From: Acanthosepion lycidas | Lineage: Eukaryota; Mollusca; Cephalopoda; Sepiida; Sepiidae | Direction: 5' to 3' | Assembly: GCA_963932145.1 (NCBI GenBank) | Contig: OZ010571.1 | Location: forward strand, 108,717,496 to 108,781,495 | DNA length: 64,000 nt | Shown here: positions 55,300 through 64,000 of the stretch, piece by piece | Position numbering within the stretch: the stretch's first letter is position 1 | Layout: each line of letters opens with the position of its first letter | Made by a program: the position numbers and the translations under genes | Notes under the pieces: model-generated | Databases searched by the model: none | Told to the model about the DNA's origin: nothing | What the model saw: the letters and a program-made list of their open reading frames with translations, nothing else

Positions 55300-55450
55300 T
55301 TTAATTCAGAGTTTTCCTTCTCCTAGATCGATTACCATCCAATTAAAACCAAGTCTTTACTACTATTTACTAATGGGAAAGAGAGTTGAATTGATAACAT
55401 TCCCAATGGTATTAACACGTAAGTGAGTTCAATGAATTCAAGTGAAATTC
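55300..55450 (-). repeat. tRNA-Arg-like SINE body, minus strand
   Basis: CAGAGTTTTCCTTCTCCTAG...CCATCCAATTAAAACCAAGT...GGTATTAACACGTAAGTGAG is the reversed distal body of the OR2-type SINE. The head is not preserved. Confidence 0.55.
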
Positions 55451-55621
55451 GAATGTTTAAATTTACGAAATTATTTATAATCTTTTAGACTGCATTATTT
55501 TCATTTCAAGTCAACTTATTTGTGGACTTAGTTTGTTTTGTTGATTGACTTGATTTGTTTTTATGGCTTATCAGACCGCTGTGCATTATTTAATGTTGAA
55601 ACATATTTCAGACTGCTGAGG
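55451..55621. other. Short fragment resembling repeat U
   Basis: TTTTTATGGCTTATCAGACC...GCATTATTTAATG near 55557 resembles the outer part of repeat U at 57180. Confidence 0.35.
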
Positions 55622-55738
55622 GTTACTTACACTAGGCGGTATTCCAAGCGGCTTCCAATCCAAGTAGGAGTCTCGACACTTGAATTTCGGTGATCGAACG
55701 AGGACCGGTGTTTTCAGCGCCATTGTGTCTGCACTTAG
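55622..55738 (-). repeat. 5S rRNA-derived sequence, minus strand
   Basis: Minus strand: GCGCTGAAAACACCGGTCCT, CGTTCGATCACCGAAATTCA, GTAGGAGTCTCGACACTTG (seen on plus), and GGAAGCCGCTTGGAATACCG. This is collinear with a whole 5S rRNA and closest to it in the 5' half. No tRNA-Arg-like part follows, unlike the other three. It could be a 5S pseudogene or another 5S-headed SINE. Confidence 0.75.
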
Positions 55739-55879
55739 GTAATCTTAACACCGCACAGATTCCTTGACTTTGTCATTTGTGAATTGCCATGAAATCTTCA
55801 GAAATATAATGGATTGTCTCCTTCACTGTTTCGAATTCATTGATGTGGTTCTCGTACACTGTCAATCATTTGATGTTAA
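55739..55879. other. No recognisable feature
   Basis: Unassigned spacer. Confidence 0.4.
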
Positions 55880-56050
55880 TGAGTCCAGTCGATGCTGCCA
55901 TTAAACTTATACTTGCGAGGGGTAAACATGGGGATACACCTTACCTAAGAACATTAGTGCAAAAGTGAACGCAACAAACTAAACAGAAATTTTAACTCAG
56001 TTTGCCGATTAGAATTTCGAGCTCGCTAGCAGCTACACCGGCCGCTCATT
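55880..56050 (-). repeat. Diverged SINE, minus strand
   Basis: CAGTCGATGCTGCCATTAAA, CTAAGAACATTAGTGCAAAA and GTGAACGCAACAAACTAAAC are block-wise similar to the reversed OR2-type body. GAATTTCGAGCTCGCTAGCA with ACACCGGCCGC is at the head side (56010-56043). Confidence 0.5.
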
Positions 56051-56420
56051 TAAGCAATATTCAATTTAATATTTTACGCTTTGTCCACAAACTATGTTGA
56101 AAATACTGAAAACTTGAAGTTTTCAAGATGGAGCAAAAAAATGGAATATTTATAACTATCAATACCCGTGAAAATGTCACGGTTTTTCTATTTTCATTTT
56201 CCTGATTATTCTTAATGACATTAATGATTTTAATAAGCTCCTATAACTCCCTCGATATTTATTTGAGATTAACAAAATATTGCAATAACAATCATAAAAA
56301 GGAATACAGATCATTATTTAAAAAGTAAGTGGGTACAAATGAAAAGGATAAAAATTGACAAGGCCTTCCATTTTACTGAAGTAGCTGTTAAACACGTGAG
56401 AGTGTTATCGCCTCTACCTC
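56051..56420. other. No recognisable feature
   Basis: Unassigned spacer. Confidence 0.4.
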
Positions 56421-56451
56421 CTCTTTCTTTCTTTCTTTCTTTCTTTCTTTA
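56421..56451. repeat. (CTTT)n microsatellite
   Basis: Seven to eight CTTT units. Confidence 0.95.
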
Positions 56452-57174
56452 AAACCAAACAGCGCGTATGATATATATTGGCTGAATAGGTTGTTTTTCT
56501 TATGAACGTCGGCGAGAACCATAATGTTATGGGGGTTCACACACGTCATAGCAGCAGAAATTAGCCTTGTGTTCACGGAGATAAAAGCGTACTTGACAGG
56601 AAATAAAACATACACAAATAACAGTAAAGAATGATAAATTGTATCTAATTTCATACAATTTATTTATATTTTCTGTATTTTTAGGTCCCAATTGTTTCAT
56701 GTACCATATGTCATAAAAGAGGGATTACTCCGTGTTATTACACGCCATATTACAGAGAATTACACACGTGTTGCTCGTACCAGGGTTCGTGACGAAAAGG
56801 TTGAATTTAACATTTTTTTTTTTTTTTTGGCGATATGTCAGTTTTTGTTGCATGCTGGGAGTATTTTTATTATTTCATTTTATTTATTTTATACAACGAA
56901 TTTATGTTATTGTTTTATTTTATTTATAATTTGCATTATTGTTTTATATTTTATTTTTATTTATTTACAATTATAATGTCCCTACAATCTCTTTTCTTCG
57001 ATTTGTGAGCACGGGACAGGCAACCTATTAAATATCTATCCTAGCTATCAAACAGAAATGTCTCATTATTATAATGGCAGGGCATAACGTATTCGCTAAG
57101 AAATCAGTAGAGTTATATTATGTTTTGTTTTTTTTATATATATAAAGTTACAAAAGCAAATATGGTTTGATTTG
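56452..57174. other. No recognisable feature
   Basis: T-rich with a T run at 56812-56828. Open frames near 56692-56976 are low-complexity (F/Y/I rich) and unconvincing. Confidence 0.45.
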
Positions 57175-57560
57175 GTTTGTTTTATTTTACGGTATATCAA
57201 CCACGATGGGTCATTTAATGCCAACAATTTTTTATTACTGGTAATATATTTTTCTTCAAAAATCTATTGCTGCTAATATTTCTTTCTTCAAAAATCTATT
57301 GCTGCTAATATTTTTTACAAAAATGCTTTGCTGATAATAATGTATTTCTAGCAATATTTTTTTACAAAAAAAACAAACTATTTCTGGTATTAAAACCTAT
57401 TTTTACACTTTCATAGTATTTTGACCCCAGTTTAGGGGTTAACTATTTGCCCATAGCTGGGACCCTAACAGGTGCTACCAACCCCAGTCAGGGTGGACCT
57501 GGGAACACCAGCTATTAAGTGGTGGTTCCACGCTCCTCAAAATCTCCTGATCAAAGGTCT
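57175..57560 (-). repeat. Unclassified repeat U, minus strand, long copy
   Basis: Inverted relative to 61428-61750. It shares TATCAACCACGATGGGTCAT with TTAATGCC, TTACACTTTCATAGTATTTT, CCATAGCTGGGACCCTAACA with GGTGCTACC, CTATTAAGTGGTGGTTCCAC, and TCTCCTGATCAAAGGTCTTG. Within it a 36-bp unit (CTTCAAAAATCTATTGCTGC...) is repeated two to three times at 57256-57330. Confidence 0.75.
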
Positions 57561-58482
57561 TGCTGTCAGATGTAGTTTATACCCAGGACGGAGCAAATAT
57601 GGACTGAAATTTAATTTGATGAGTTATTGTTTTATTAAAAATTACAAGTACTCTAATCCGACTTTCTTTTAGTCGAAGAAAAATTCGCTTAACATGTTTT
57701 AGTCACATTTATTGTTTGTTTCTATTTGTTTACCCATCTATGATACTTAAAAGATATTTGTGTGCAATAAATAAACCAGAAATACGATATTCACTGTTGT
57801 TGTCGCATAATCTCACTCAGTGTGGGATTTAAGTTAGTCCGTTTGAACCACGTGTTAATGAAAGAAAAAGAAGAAAACAGCGTTATATGCATTTAATAAT
57901 AATAATAATAAAAACATGTGGAGATAGAAACAAAAATAGGTGTACTCTGTGAGCGTATCTTATAAAATACCTTTTTTAACAGTCCGTATGGGTGTGATAC
58001 CGTTGGTAGAGTCCTCAGGTGCAACGTTTAATTTGCTTCAACATATTGGTTGCAGTTTCCTTTAAGTAGTTAGTGTCTCTCTTCCTGCAGACTACTACAG
58101 TGGATACAAAAAATGAGCGTTCGTTCGTTTTTTGCTCCTTACATATGCGTATATGAAGTTAGAATTAAGAACTTAATAATGATAATGGAGATATTATTCG
58201 TTTTCTTATAAGTATACATTCGACATTCATTCATAGAGCAGCTGTGCTACTGTCGGTTAAAATTTTTCTATTAAAACAATTTATCATGGAAATAGATTTC
58301 TCTAGTCTAGTAATTGTTATAACTGTTTCTATTATTGATGGGGAGACGATTCCTTCCTAAATTTTAGTTTTGTCAACGATCAAGATTCTTATAATTATTG
58401 TGTACTACACTCTCAAAATAGGTGGCATTATTCCTGTTTATTTAAATGGTTGCTTCCCTTTAATTGTAATATATTTAGCCAT
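57561..58482. other. No recognisable feature
   Basis: Short (AAT)n near 57895-57910; otherwise unassigned. Confidence 0.45.
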
Positions 58483-58594
58483 TTATATAATACGTTCTGT
58501 AATATACGTAAATGATGAAACCGATTGATATTTACTAAGCTGTAAATATCAATCGGTTTCATTATTTACGTATATGACAGAACGTATTATATAA
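58483..58594. repeat. Near-perfect 112-bp inverted repeat
   Basis: TTATATAATACGTTCTGTAA...CGTAAATGATGAAACCGATT...GATATTTAC pairs with the reversed right half with only a few mismatches. The loop is about 6 bp (TAAGCT). Size and structure fit a small MITE; no relative lies in this window. Confidence 0.9.
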
Positions 58595-59257
58595 CCTCTT
58601 GTTGGTTTTTAAAAGACGGAGAATGTTTATGAGAAATTTTGGTGATAATAAGCATTTTTTTTATACAAGTTCTTTTACGTAACCCAGAGCTAGTCGGATA
58701 ATAAGTGAATTCCTCACTTTAAATGTAAGTGATTATAACGTTGCAGGTAGTATATACGTTGGTGTTTGAGTTTGGAAACACGTGTCTCCTGGGATGTTTA
58801 TCCCACAACAAAAATGGCGGACTTGCATGTGTGTCTGGGTAATGAAATACAAAGAAAAAGCTAAAATCAATATATGTACAAACAAGCTATAATAACAAGA
58901 CAAAATGTTACATTATTGCAAGCGACAAAGACAATGATATTGTATGTGACAATACAATAAACATGTATAAAAAGATTTAAAGACTAGTGAATTATTCATG
59001 TATGTAAAATGTGTATAGAAGTCCTAGAAAAATGAAGTTGAGTACGTACGTACGTGTGTCTGCTTTTGTGTATCAGTTTCATAATGAAAAACGCGTTTTG
59101 ACGATAGGCCTACATCTTAGCGTGTCTAAGGAAAATAGGAAAAAAGAGAGTGATAGAAATTATTACAGTGAATTTATACGCTCAGAAAGCGTTTCCTTTT
59201 GGCGTTTTTTTAGGAAGCTAAATGGAGTAACTCCACAATAACGAAACCAACTAGAAT
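58595..59257. other. No recognisable gene
   Basis: A 76-codon frame at 59011-59241 is rich in R/K/S and matches no family I know; probably chance. Confidence 0.4.
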
Positions 59258-59434
59258 TGGAACTGTTACTCACCGAGTTAAATTTCCGAGTCGTTATCCA
59301 TTACACCCCCCGCACATCAAAGCTTACAGTTGCTAGTATTCCCAAGCGGTCATCCATCTAAGCACTAACTAGACTCAATATTGCTTAACTTCGGTCATAC
59401 CATAACCGGTTACTCAACGTGAGGTAGACGTAAG
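59258..59434 (-). repeat. Composite SINE: 5S rRNA-like head plus tRNA-like part, minus strand
   Basis: Minus strand: a 5S-like part (59434-59325) with GGTATGACCGAAGTTAAGCA, AGTTAGTGCTTAGATGGATG and ACCGCTTGGGAATACTAGCA. The tRNA-like GGGGGTGTAATGGATAACG with ACTCGGAAATTTAACTCGG follows at 59310-59270. The body is lost. Third copy with the same 5S-then-tRNA order. Confidence 0.8.
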
Positions 59435-59541
59435 ACTCGCAAGGAAATTAGTCATCCAATCAAATGGTTAATCTCCCATTGTTATGGAAACAGAATTCGG
59501 AATATCGAACTTGGGATATATTTCAGTATGCGCGTTAGACA

Positions 59542-59544
<3 letters not shown>

Positions 59545-59628
<84 letters not shown>
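59545..59628. repeat. (GT)n microsatellite, 84 bp
   Basis: About 42 uninterrupted TG units. Confidence 0.98.
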
Positions 59629-59633
<5 letters not shown>

Positions 59634-61427
59634 GGGTGAGCACACTTGGATGCGTGTTCATGTGGATATTTAATGATCCTTGTTTTCGTTAGACGTGAAA
59701 CAATGAGCGTAGGAAATGACTTCCCAAAAAAGTCAGACGAATTTTTGACTAAACACTTCTATTAGGGTGCAAAATCTGAACAAATACAGCAAGTATGAGA
59801 GAATTTGAAAATCCTGTCTTGGTCGTAAGGGGAACATTTCAGCCTATTCACAATATATAAATTCACTCTTTTTTTTCTCTTTTATCGCTATCTCTCTCAC
59901 TTTTTGTGTTAAATTAGCGTTTCAAATCAAGGTAAAAAATAAAACAGAACTGTAGAATTTCAAGAACGATAGACTCTCTCCTCATTTACATTCCCAGTAA
60001 CACTGAATATATTTGGTTATTTATACAATCTCATAATGACGATCCTTTATCAAACCTATAGACAGGTGCCATCAAACCGCAAAGAACTTTACCCAATATA
60101 CTAAATACAACATTACTTGAACACTTCTAAAAACAGCAACATGAAAACGAAGAAGGGAAAAGTAATAATAAACTAATGTTAACTTTCCAAATTGCTAAAA
60201 AGAAAAGCTTTAGAAAGCAATTTACCTCAGTAATATAAAGAGGTATAACAGTCAGTGGGCCTGAGAAGTCTAATTTCATGAAAACCTTTTTTTGACGAAA
60301 AAGATGTTATTGATTTAACCCGACAGTGTAACTATTATGTCAATGAATGCTGAATATCCTCCGTAGAGAAATGGTTATTTTCAACAATATCCTCACTATT
60401 ACCATCTATATTTCTACGGCCCAACTTGATGTCTGGGATTATCTCAATGCTCAAATGCTGATTTTTACTTCGGCATTTTGAAGGTTGGTACAGACCAGTC
60501 TTTAAACTCATTCTAGCGAGTACTCTTTTACTTGTAAAACCTTGAATACTTTCGTTGTATAAATATTTATCGGCTCTATTAATAGTCTGTTCAATCTCGT
60601 CTATTTATGTCTAAGTGATACTATATGTCTTCAACCACTCTGTCATAATGTACATCTCTTTGTCATATTTATTACTATAGTGTATGTGTGTATGTATTCG
60701 TGGCTATATGATATCTACGTTGCGCTTTTTAGTTGGAAAAAACAACGCTAATTTATGTATAACTGTTTTTTTTTCTTTTGTAGTAATAAGAACGAAATGC
60801 TCAAAACGTATTGTTATTCGGCACGGAAAAACTAAAAGAAATTACTCCGTTCCTTTTATATATACATTCCTATTATTTTCACACAGAATATGATGAAAGG
60901 TTTTCCGAACATCAAAGGAATTATAAAAGCTTTTTCTTTATTTTTCGACTCAATTTACTTTTGTTTTGTCTTTCGGTGTGTATTTCAGGAATGAAAATAA
61001 GGAGGGGGAAAAAAAACTCTGTTCCAAAATGGTAGCCTGATGGCCTTTTTGTCAATTTGATAAACTTTGATAAATATAGTTTTAAAATTACACTACAGTT
61101 ATAATGATAAATTTATGCGAGGCTTGCTTGCCACAGAACAAGGGTGAATCTCTTAAATTCATAAAATGTCGTTGAATCTTTCATTTATTGATGGGTTTTT
61201 TTTTACTGTTTTGCTGTATATTAGGAAGAAGTGTCCAAGTTATTTTTTTACGTACAGGTATTAAATATGAATTTTACTCACTCTACTATTAAAATTATCA
61301 CAGAGATAACGACGACAATTTCTATTTATATAAAATTCTAATCTACATGATCTATAGTATTAAGAATGAAACTGAATATAAGTTTTCTGTCAGTAGCTAA
61401 TGATTATGATCATAACGGATTTGACGA
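59629..61427. other. No recognisable feature
   Basis: No repeat copy, tRNA-like boxes or protein similarity recognised over about 1.8 kb; the longest repeat-poor stretch in the right half. Confidence 0.45.
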
Positions 61428-61750
61428 TAAACTACATCCGGCAGCAAGGCCTCTGATCAGGAGGTTTTGATGACCGCGGGACCATCTCTTAATTGCTGTT
61501 GTTCCATGACCCGAGTGGTATCACCTGTTAGGGTCCAAGCTATGGGCAAAAAAATTAACACCCAAACTGACTTCAAAACACTATGAAAGTATAAAAATAC
61601 ATTTTTTTATAGTAAACCAACAATACATTTTCGTAGTAAAAAAAATACTAGTAATACATTTTTTGTAAAAGAAATTATTTATGCTCCCAAGAAAATTAAC
61701 TTTTGGCATTAAATGACCCATAAGGAGTTGATATGCCGCTAAAAATACAA
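61428..61750 (+). repeat. Unclassified repeat U, plus strand
   Basis: CATCCGGCAGCAAGGCCTCT with GATCAGGAGG, GGGACCATCTCTTAATTGCT, CACCTGTTAGGGTCCAAGCT with ATGGGCAAA, AAAACACTATGAAAGTATAA, and GGCATTAAATGACCC with GGAGTTGATATGCCGC. Forms an inverted pair with 57175-57560, 3.9 kb apart. Confidence 0.75.
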
Positions 61751-62177
61751 ACGAACAAACACACGATAGGGTTTCAATTACATTATGGTCAAAAACAGCA
61801 GTTAAAGACGTCACTTATTCACTGAGTGTCTTAATTAACTTATCTTAAATATAAGACTGCAAGTAGAGAGTAATAAATGAAAACCATGTCCCTAAACCCC
61901 GGGACGTAGGTGATCAGTGTTCTTTTTTATATAATATTTGTACTGCCATGCATTCTTAGGAAATAGAGCGGAGTGGTTTCCCGTCACCCTCTGCATGATT
62001 TGGTATACATATATTTACTTGTCTTCGATGTGTTACCACCAATACTAGAGACTAGTTTCCACATTGATCAGATCCACTTTGATTGTAACTATAATAAATT
62101 TCAATAGCCAGATACTAGCGTAGAATATCAGACCTTTTAAGCATCAGGTATCAACATATGTAGTTGATTATAGACGG

Positions 62178-62179
<2 letters not shown>
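61751..62179. other. No recognisable feature
   Basis: Unassigned spacer. Confidence 0.4.
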
Positions 62180-62216
<37 letters not shown>

Positions 62217-62265
62217 GTGTGTGTATGTTTATATATATATGTGTATGTATATATATACATATATG

Positions 62266-62340
<75 letters not shown>
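62180..62340. repeat. TA microsatellites
   Basis: Tracts at 62180-62213 and about 62262-62340 with irregular TATG/TGTA between. Confidence 0.95.
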
Positions 62341-62343
<3 letters not shown>

Positions 62344-62703
62344 AGAAAAGAGAAGACGCAAATGGTTTTGTTTATAATGTGGATTTTTATTTATCTTTTC
62401 GTTACATATATTTTATACTTTATTTTCTATATATTTTGCTAGACATATGTCAGGTTTTGTGACCATCATCAGGCGATAATGGTTACTTCTACATATTTAA
62501 AGGATTTTTTCTTTATGTTTTTCTTATGTTTAACCATTGTCTTTTGTGTGTGGTTGTATTCCAAATTATTCTTGGATTGGTGGAGAAAATTTCCCTCTAC
62601 TTAAAGGGTCATAAAAAAATTACGATTGCTCAGAGAAAGGTGGAAGGAAGGAGGGCTTTGTTCTTATTTTGATTGACCTCAGTATCTTTTAAAACCTATC
62701 TCA
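62341..62703. other. No recognisable feature
   Basis: A TGTGACCATCATCAGGCGAT string lies near 62460; otherwise unassigned. Confidence 0.4.
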
Positions 62704-63090
62704 ATTTTTGTGTATTGCATATGTGTTTTTGTTAATATGTGTATTTAGAAAAATATGATCAATTTGAAAATTTTTACTGACGTGTTTTATCTATTAGGAT
62801 TTCATCAGACTGCGCCTTTTTGATGTTGCCACGTCTACACATGCGCATGAAACGAGAGACGCAGGTAGTTTCAGATTTTTTTTAAAGAATATTTTACAAA
62901 TAATATTTTTGAAAGAATATGTTTTCAATCTAACCAAATCTATCTGTATTCTTTTTCTTATTCTTTTCTCTCCGTCACCTTTTTCCCTTGATTATCCCAT
63001 ATTGGGAAAACAGAAAATCTATGAAGAATGGTGATATACTGTAAGAGCTTGGACGCAAATTTATCGCGGCTGAACTAGAGATCAAGGCAT
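62704..63090 (+). repeat. Left arm of a large inverted repeat
   Basis: Matches the reversed 63615-64000 over about 390 bp. Shared blocks include GTCTACACATGCGCATGAAA with CGAGAGACGC, ATTTTACAAATAATATTTTT, AATCTATCTGTATTC, ATATTGGGAAAACAGAAAAT, and GAGCTTGGACGCAAATTTAT then CGCGGCTGAACTA. Near the outer side is a reversed CTGATGAAATCCTAATAGAT. Confidence 0.85.
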
Positions 63091-63166
63091 TTTACAGACA
63101 TTTTCGTGTATGAGTATACATATTCCTTCTCCATACATATATATATTGTTTTATGACAAGGTAATA

Positions 63167-63230
<64 letters not shown>

Positions 63231-63614
63231 TTTGCAAATGCAATGAAGGTAAATTTAAAATTATGCTAATATATTAGATAAGTATTCCTACCTTCAAATC
63301 CAAGAAAAAATAAAACATACATTTAAACCAGTATTAAACAAATCATAATCCCACACACATAAACATACATAAATACATAATAGCCGAACACACTAGTCGG
63401 ACCACACGCATACGTACAAAGGCACATACATACCATACAAATATGTGTGGAGAGCAAATAAATACACTCATACTTGCAAAAACAAACACACTAGACGGAC
63501 CATACCCTACACGCCATACAAACTGTGTGTGTATATATACTATCTCCTTATAATAAAACAATATATATGTATGAAGAATTAATATGTATAAATATACATG
63601 AAAATGCCTGGAAA
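63091..63614. repeat. Spacer of the inverted repeat: (TA)n and a tandem duplication
   Basis: (TA)n at 63168-63226. Then ACACTAGTCGGACCACACGC...CCATACAAATATGTGTG (about 63388-63450) is repeated in diverged form as ACACTAGACGGACCATACCC...CCATACAAACTGTGTG (about 63488-63533). A translation over this region is low-complexity. Confidence 0.75.
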
Positions 63615-64000
63615 GGGCCATGATCGCTAGTTCAGCCACGATAGATTTGCGTCCAGGCTCTTACACAATATCACCATATTTGATAGATTTTCTGTTGTCA
63701 CAATATGGGATGATCAGGAATAAAAGGTAATGGAGAGAAATAGACTATGAAAAAGAATACAGATGGATTTGGCTAGATTGAAAAAATATTCTTTCAAAAA
63801 TATTATTTGTAAAATATTCTTTTTAAAAAGAATTGAAACTAGCCGCGTCTCTCGTTTCGTGCGCATGTGTAGACGTGACAACATCAACAAGGCCCAGTCT
63901 GATGAAATCCTAACAGATAAAACATATCACTAAAACTTTTTCAATTTGTCATATTTTTCAAAATAGACATACTAACAAAAAAACACAGTCAATACACAAA
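63615..64000 (-). repeat. Right arm of the large inverted repeat, runs off the window
   Basis: Inverted counterpart of 62704-63090, with CCAGTCTGATGAAATCCTAA near 63895. It still matches at the last base (AATACACAAA), so the arm continues beyond the window. Confidence 0.85.

Noticed and set aside
59011-59241. 76-codon open frame
   Set aside because: No recognisable domain; probably chance.
63343-63639. 98-codon minus-strand frame with hydrophobic segments
   Set aside because: It lies in the low-complexity spacer of an inverted repeat and spans a local tandem duplication.

Overview
This window is intergenic or intronic DNA from an animal genome. The mix of repeats points to a mollusc, most likely an octopus-like cephalopod. 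The reasons are very many (TA)n, (GT)n and trinucleotide microsatellites, several tRNA-derived SINE families (one with a tRNA-Arg-like head, as in the octopus OR elements), SINEs with a 5S rRNA-like head, and many decayed LINEs. The taxon is inferred from this repeat style; nothing else in the window fixes it. I find no host protein-coding gene, no intact tRNA gene and no rRNA array. The long open frames are either translated microsatellites or transposon remains.

Layout. 0-7 kb: tRNA-like SINEs, an 80-bp mariner MITE, a Tc1/mariner transposase remnant and a LINE fragment. 7-15 kb: TA-microsatellite-rich DNA holding a decayed mariner, a folded cluster of tRNA-Leu-like SINEs, a LINE reverse-transcriptase C-terminus and the best preserved element, a 1,566-bp Tc1-like transposon with a DD37E catalytic triad. 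16-20 kb: a Penelope-like GIY-YIG remnant, a SINE/LINE/MITE cluster and three foldback elements in a row. 19.7-29 kb: a graveyard of two LINE families, with an R2-like (restriction-like endonuclease) LINE lying inside another LINE, and two candidate LTRs. 29-31 kb: tandem tRNA-like SINEs and a Helentron-like element. 31-38 kb: more LINE fragments, including two R2-like copies next to trinucleotide repeats. 41-52 kb: a TIR transposon, a jockey-like LINE, a 1.38-kb LTR with a primer-binding site, a 74-bp satellite split by a LINE insertion, 5S/tRNA composite SINEs and a TTAA-flanked MITE inside a SINE. 52-64 kb: AT repeats, hairpin elements, further 5S-derived sequences, an unclassified repeat in opposite orientations, and a large inverted repeat that runs off the right end.

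The sequences do not form a pathway. The useful biology is in how mobile elements relate to each other: internally deleted derivatives beside fuller copies, nested insertions that give relative ages, and simple-sequence tails of SINEs and LINEs that appear to have grown into microsatellites. The most interesting items are the DD37E transposon, the 5S-plus-tRNA composite SINE, the MADE1-sized mariner MITEs, the 74-bp satellite with a datable LINE insertion, and a dispersed palindromic element present in three copies. Coordinates of diverged repeats are approximate to about 10-30 bases, because homology was judged by eye.
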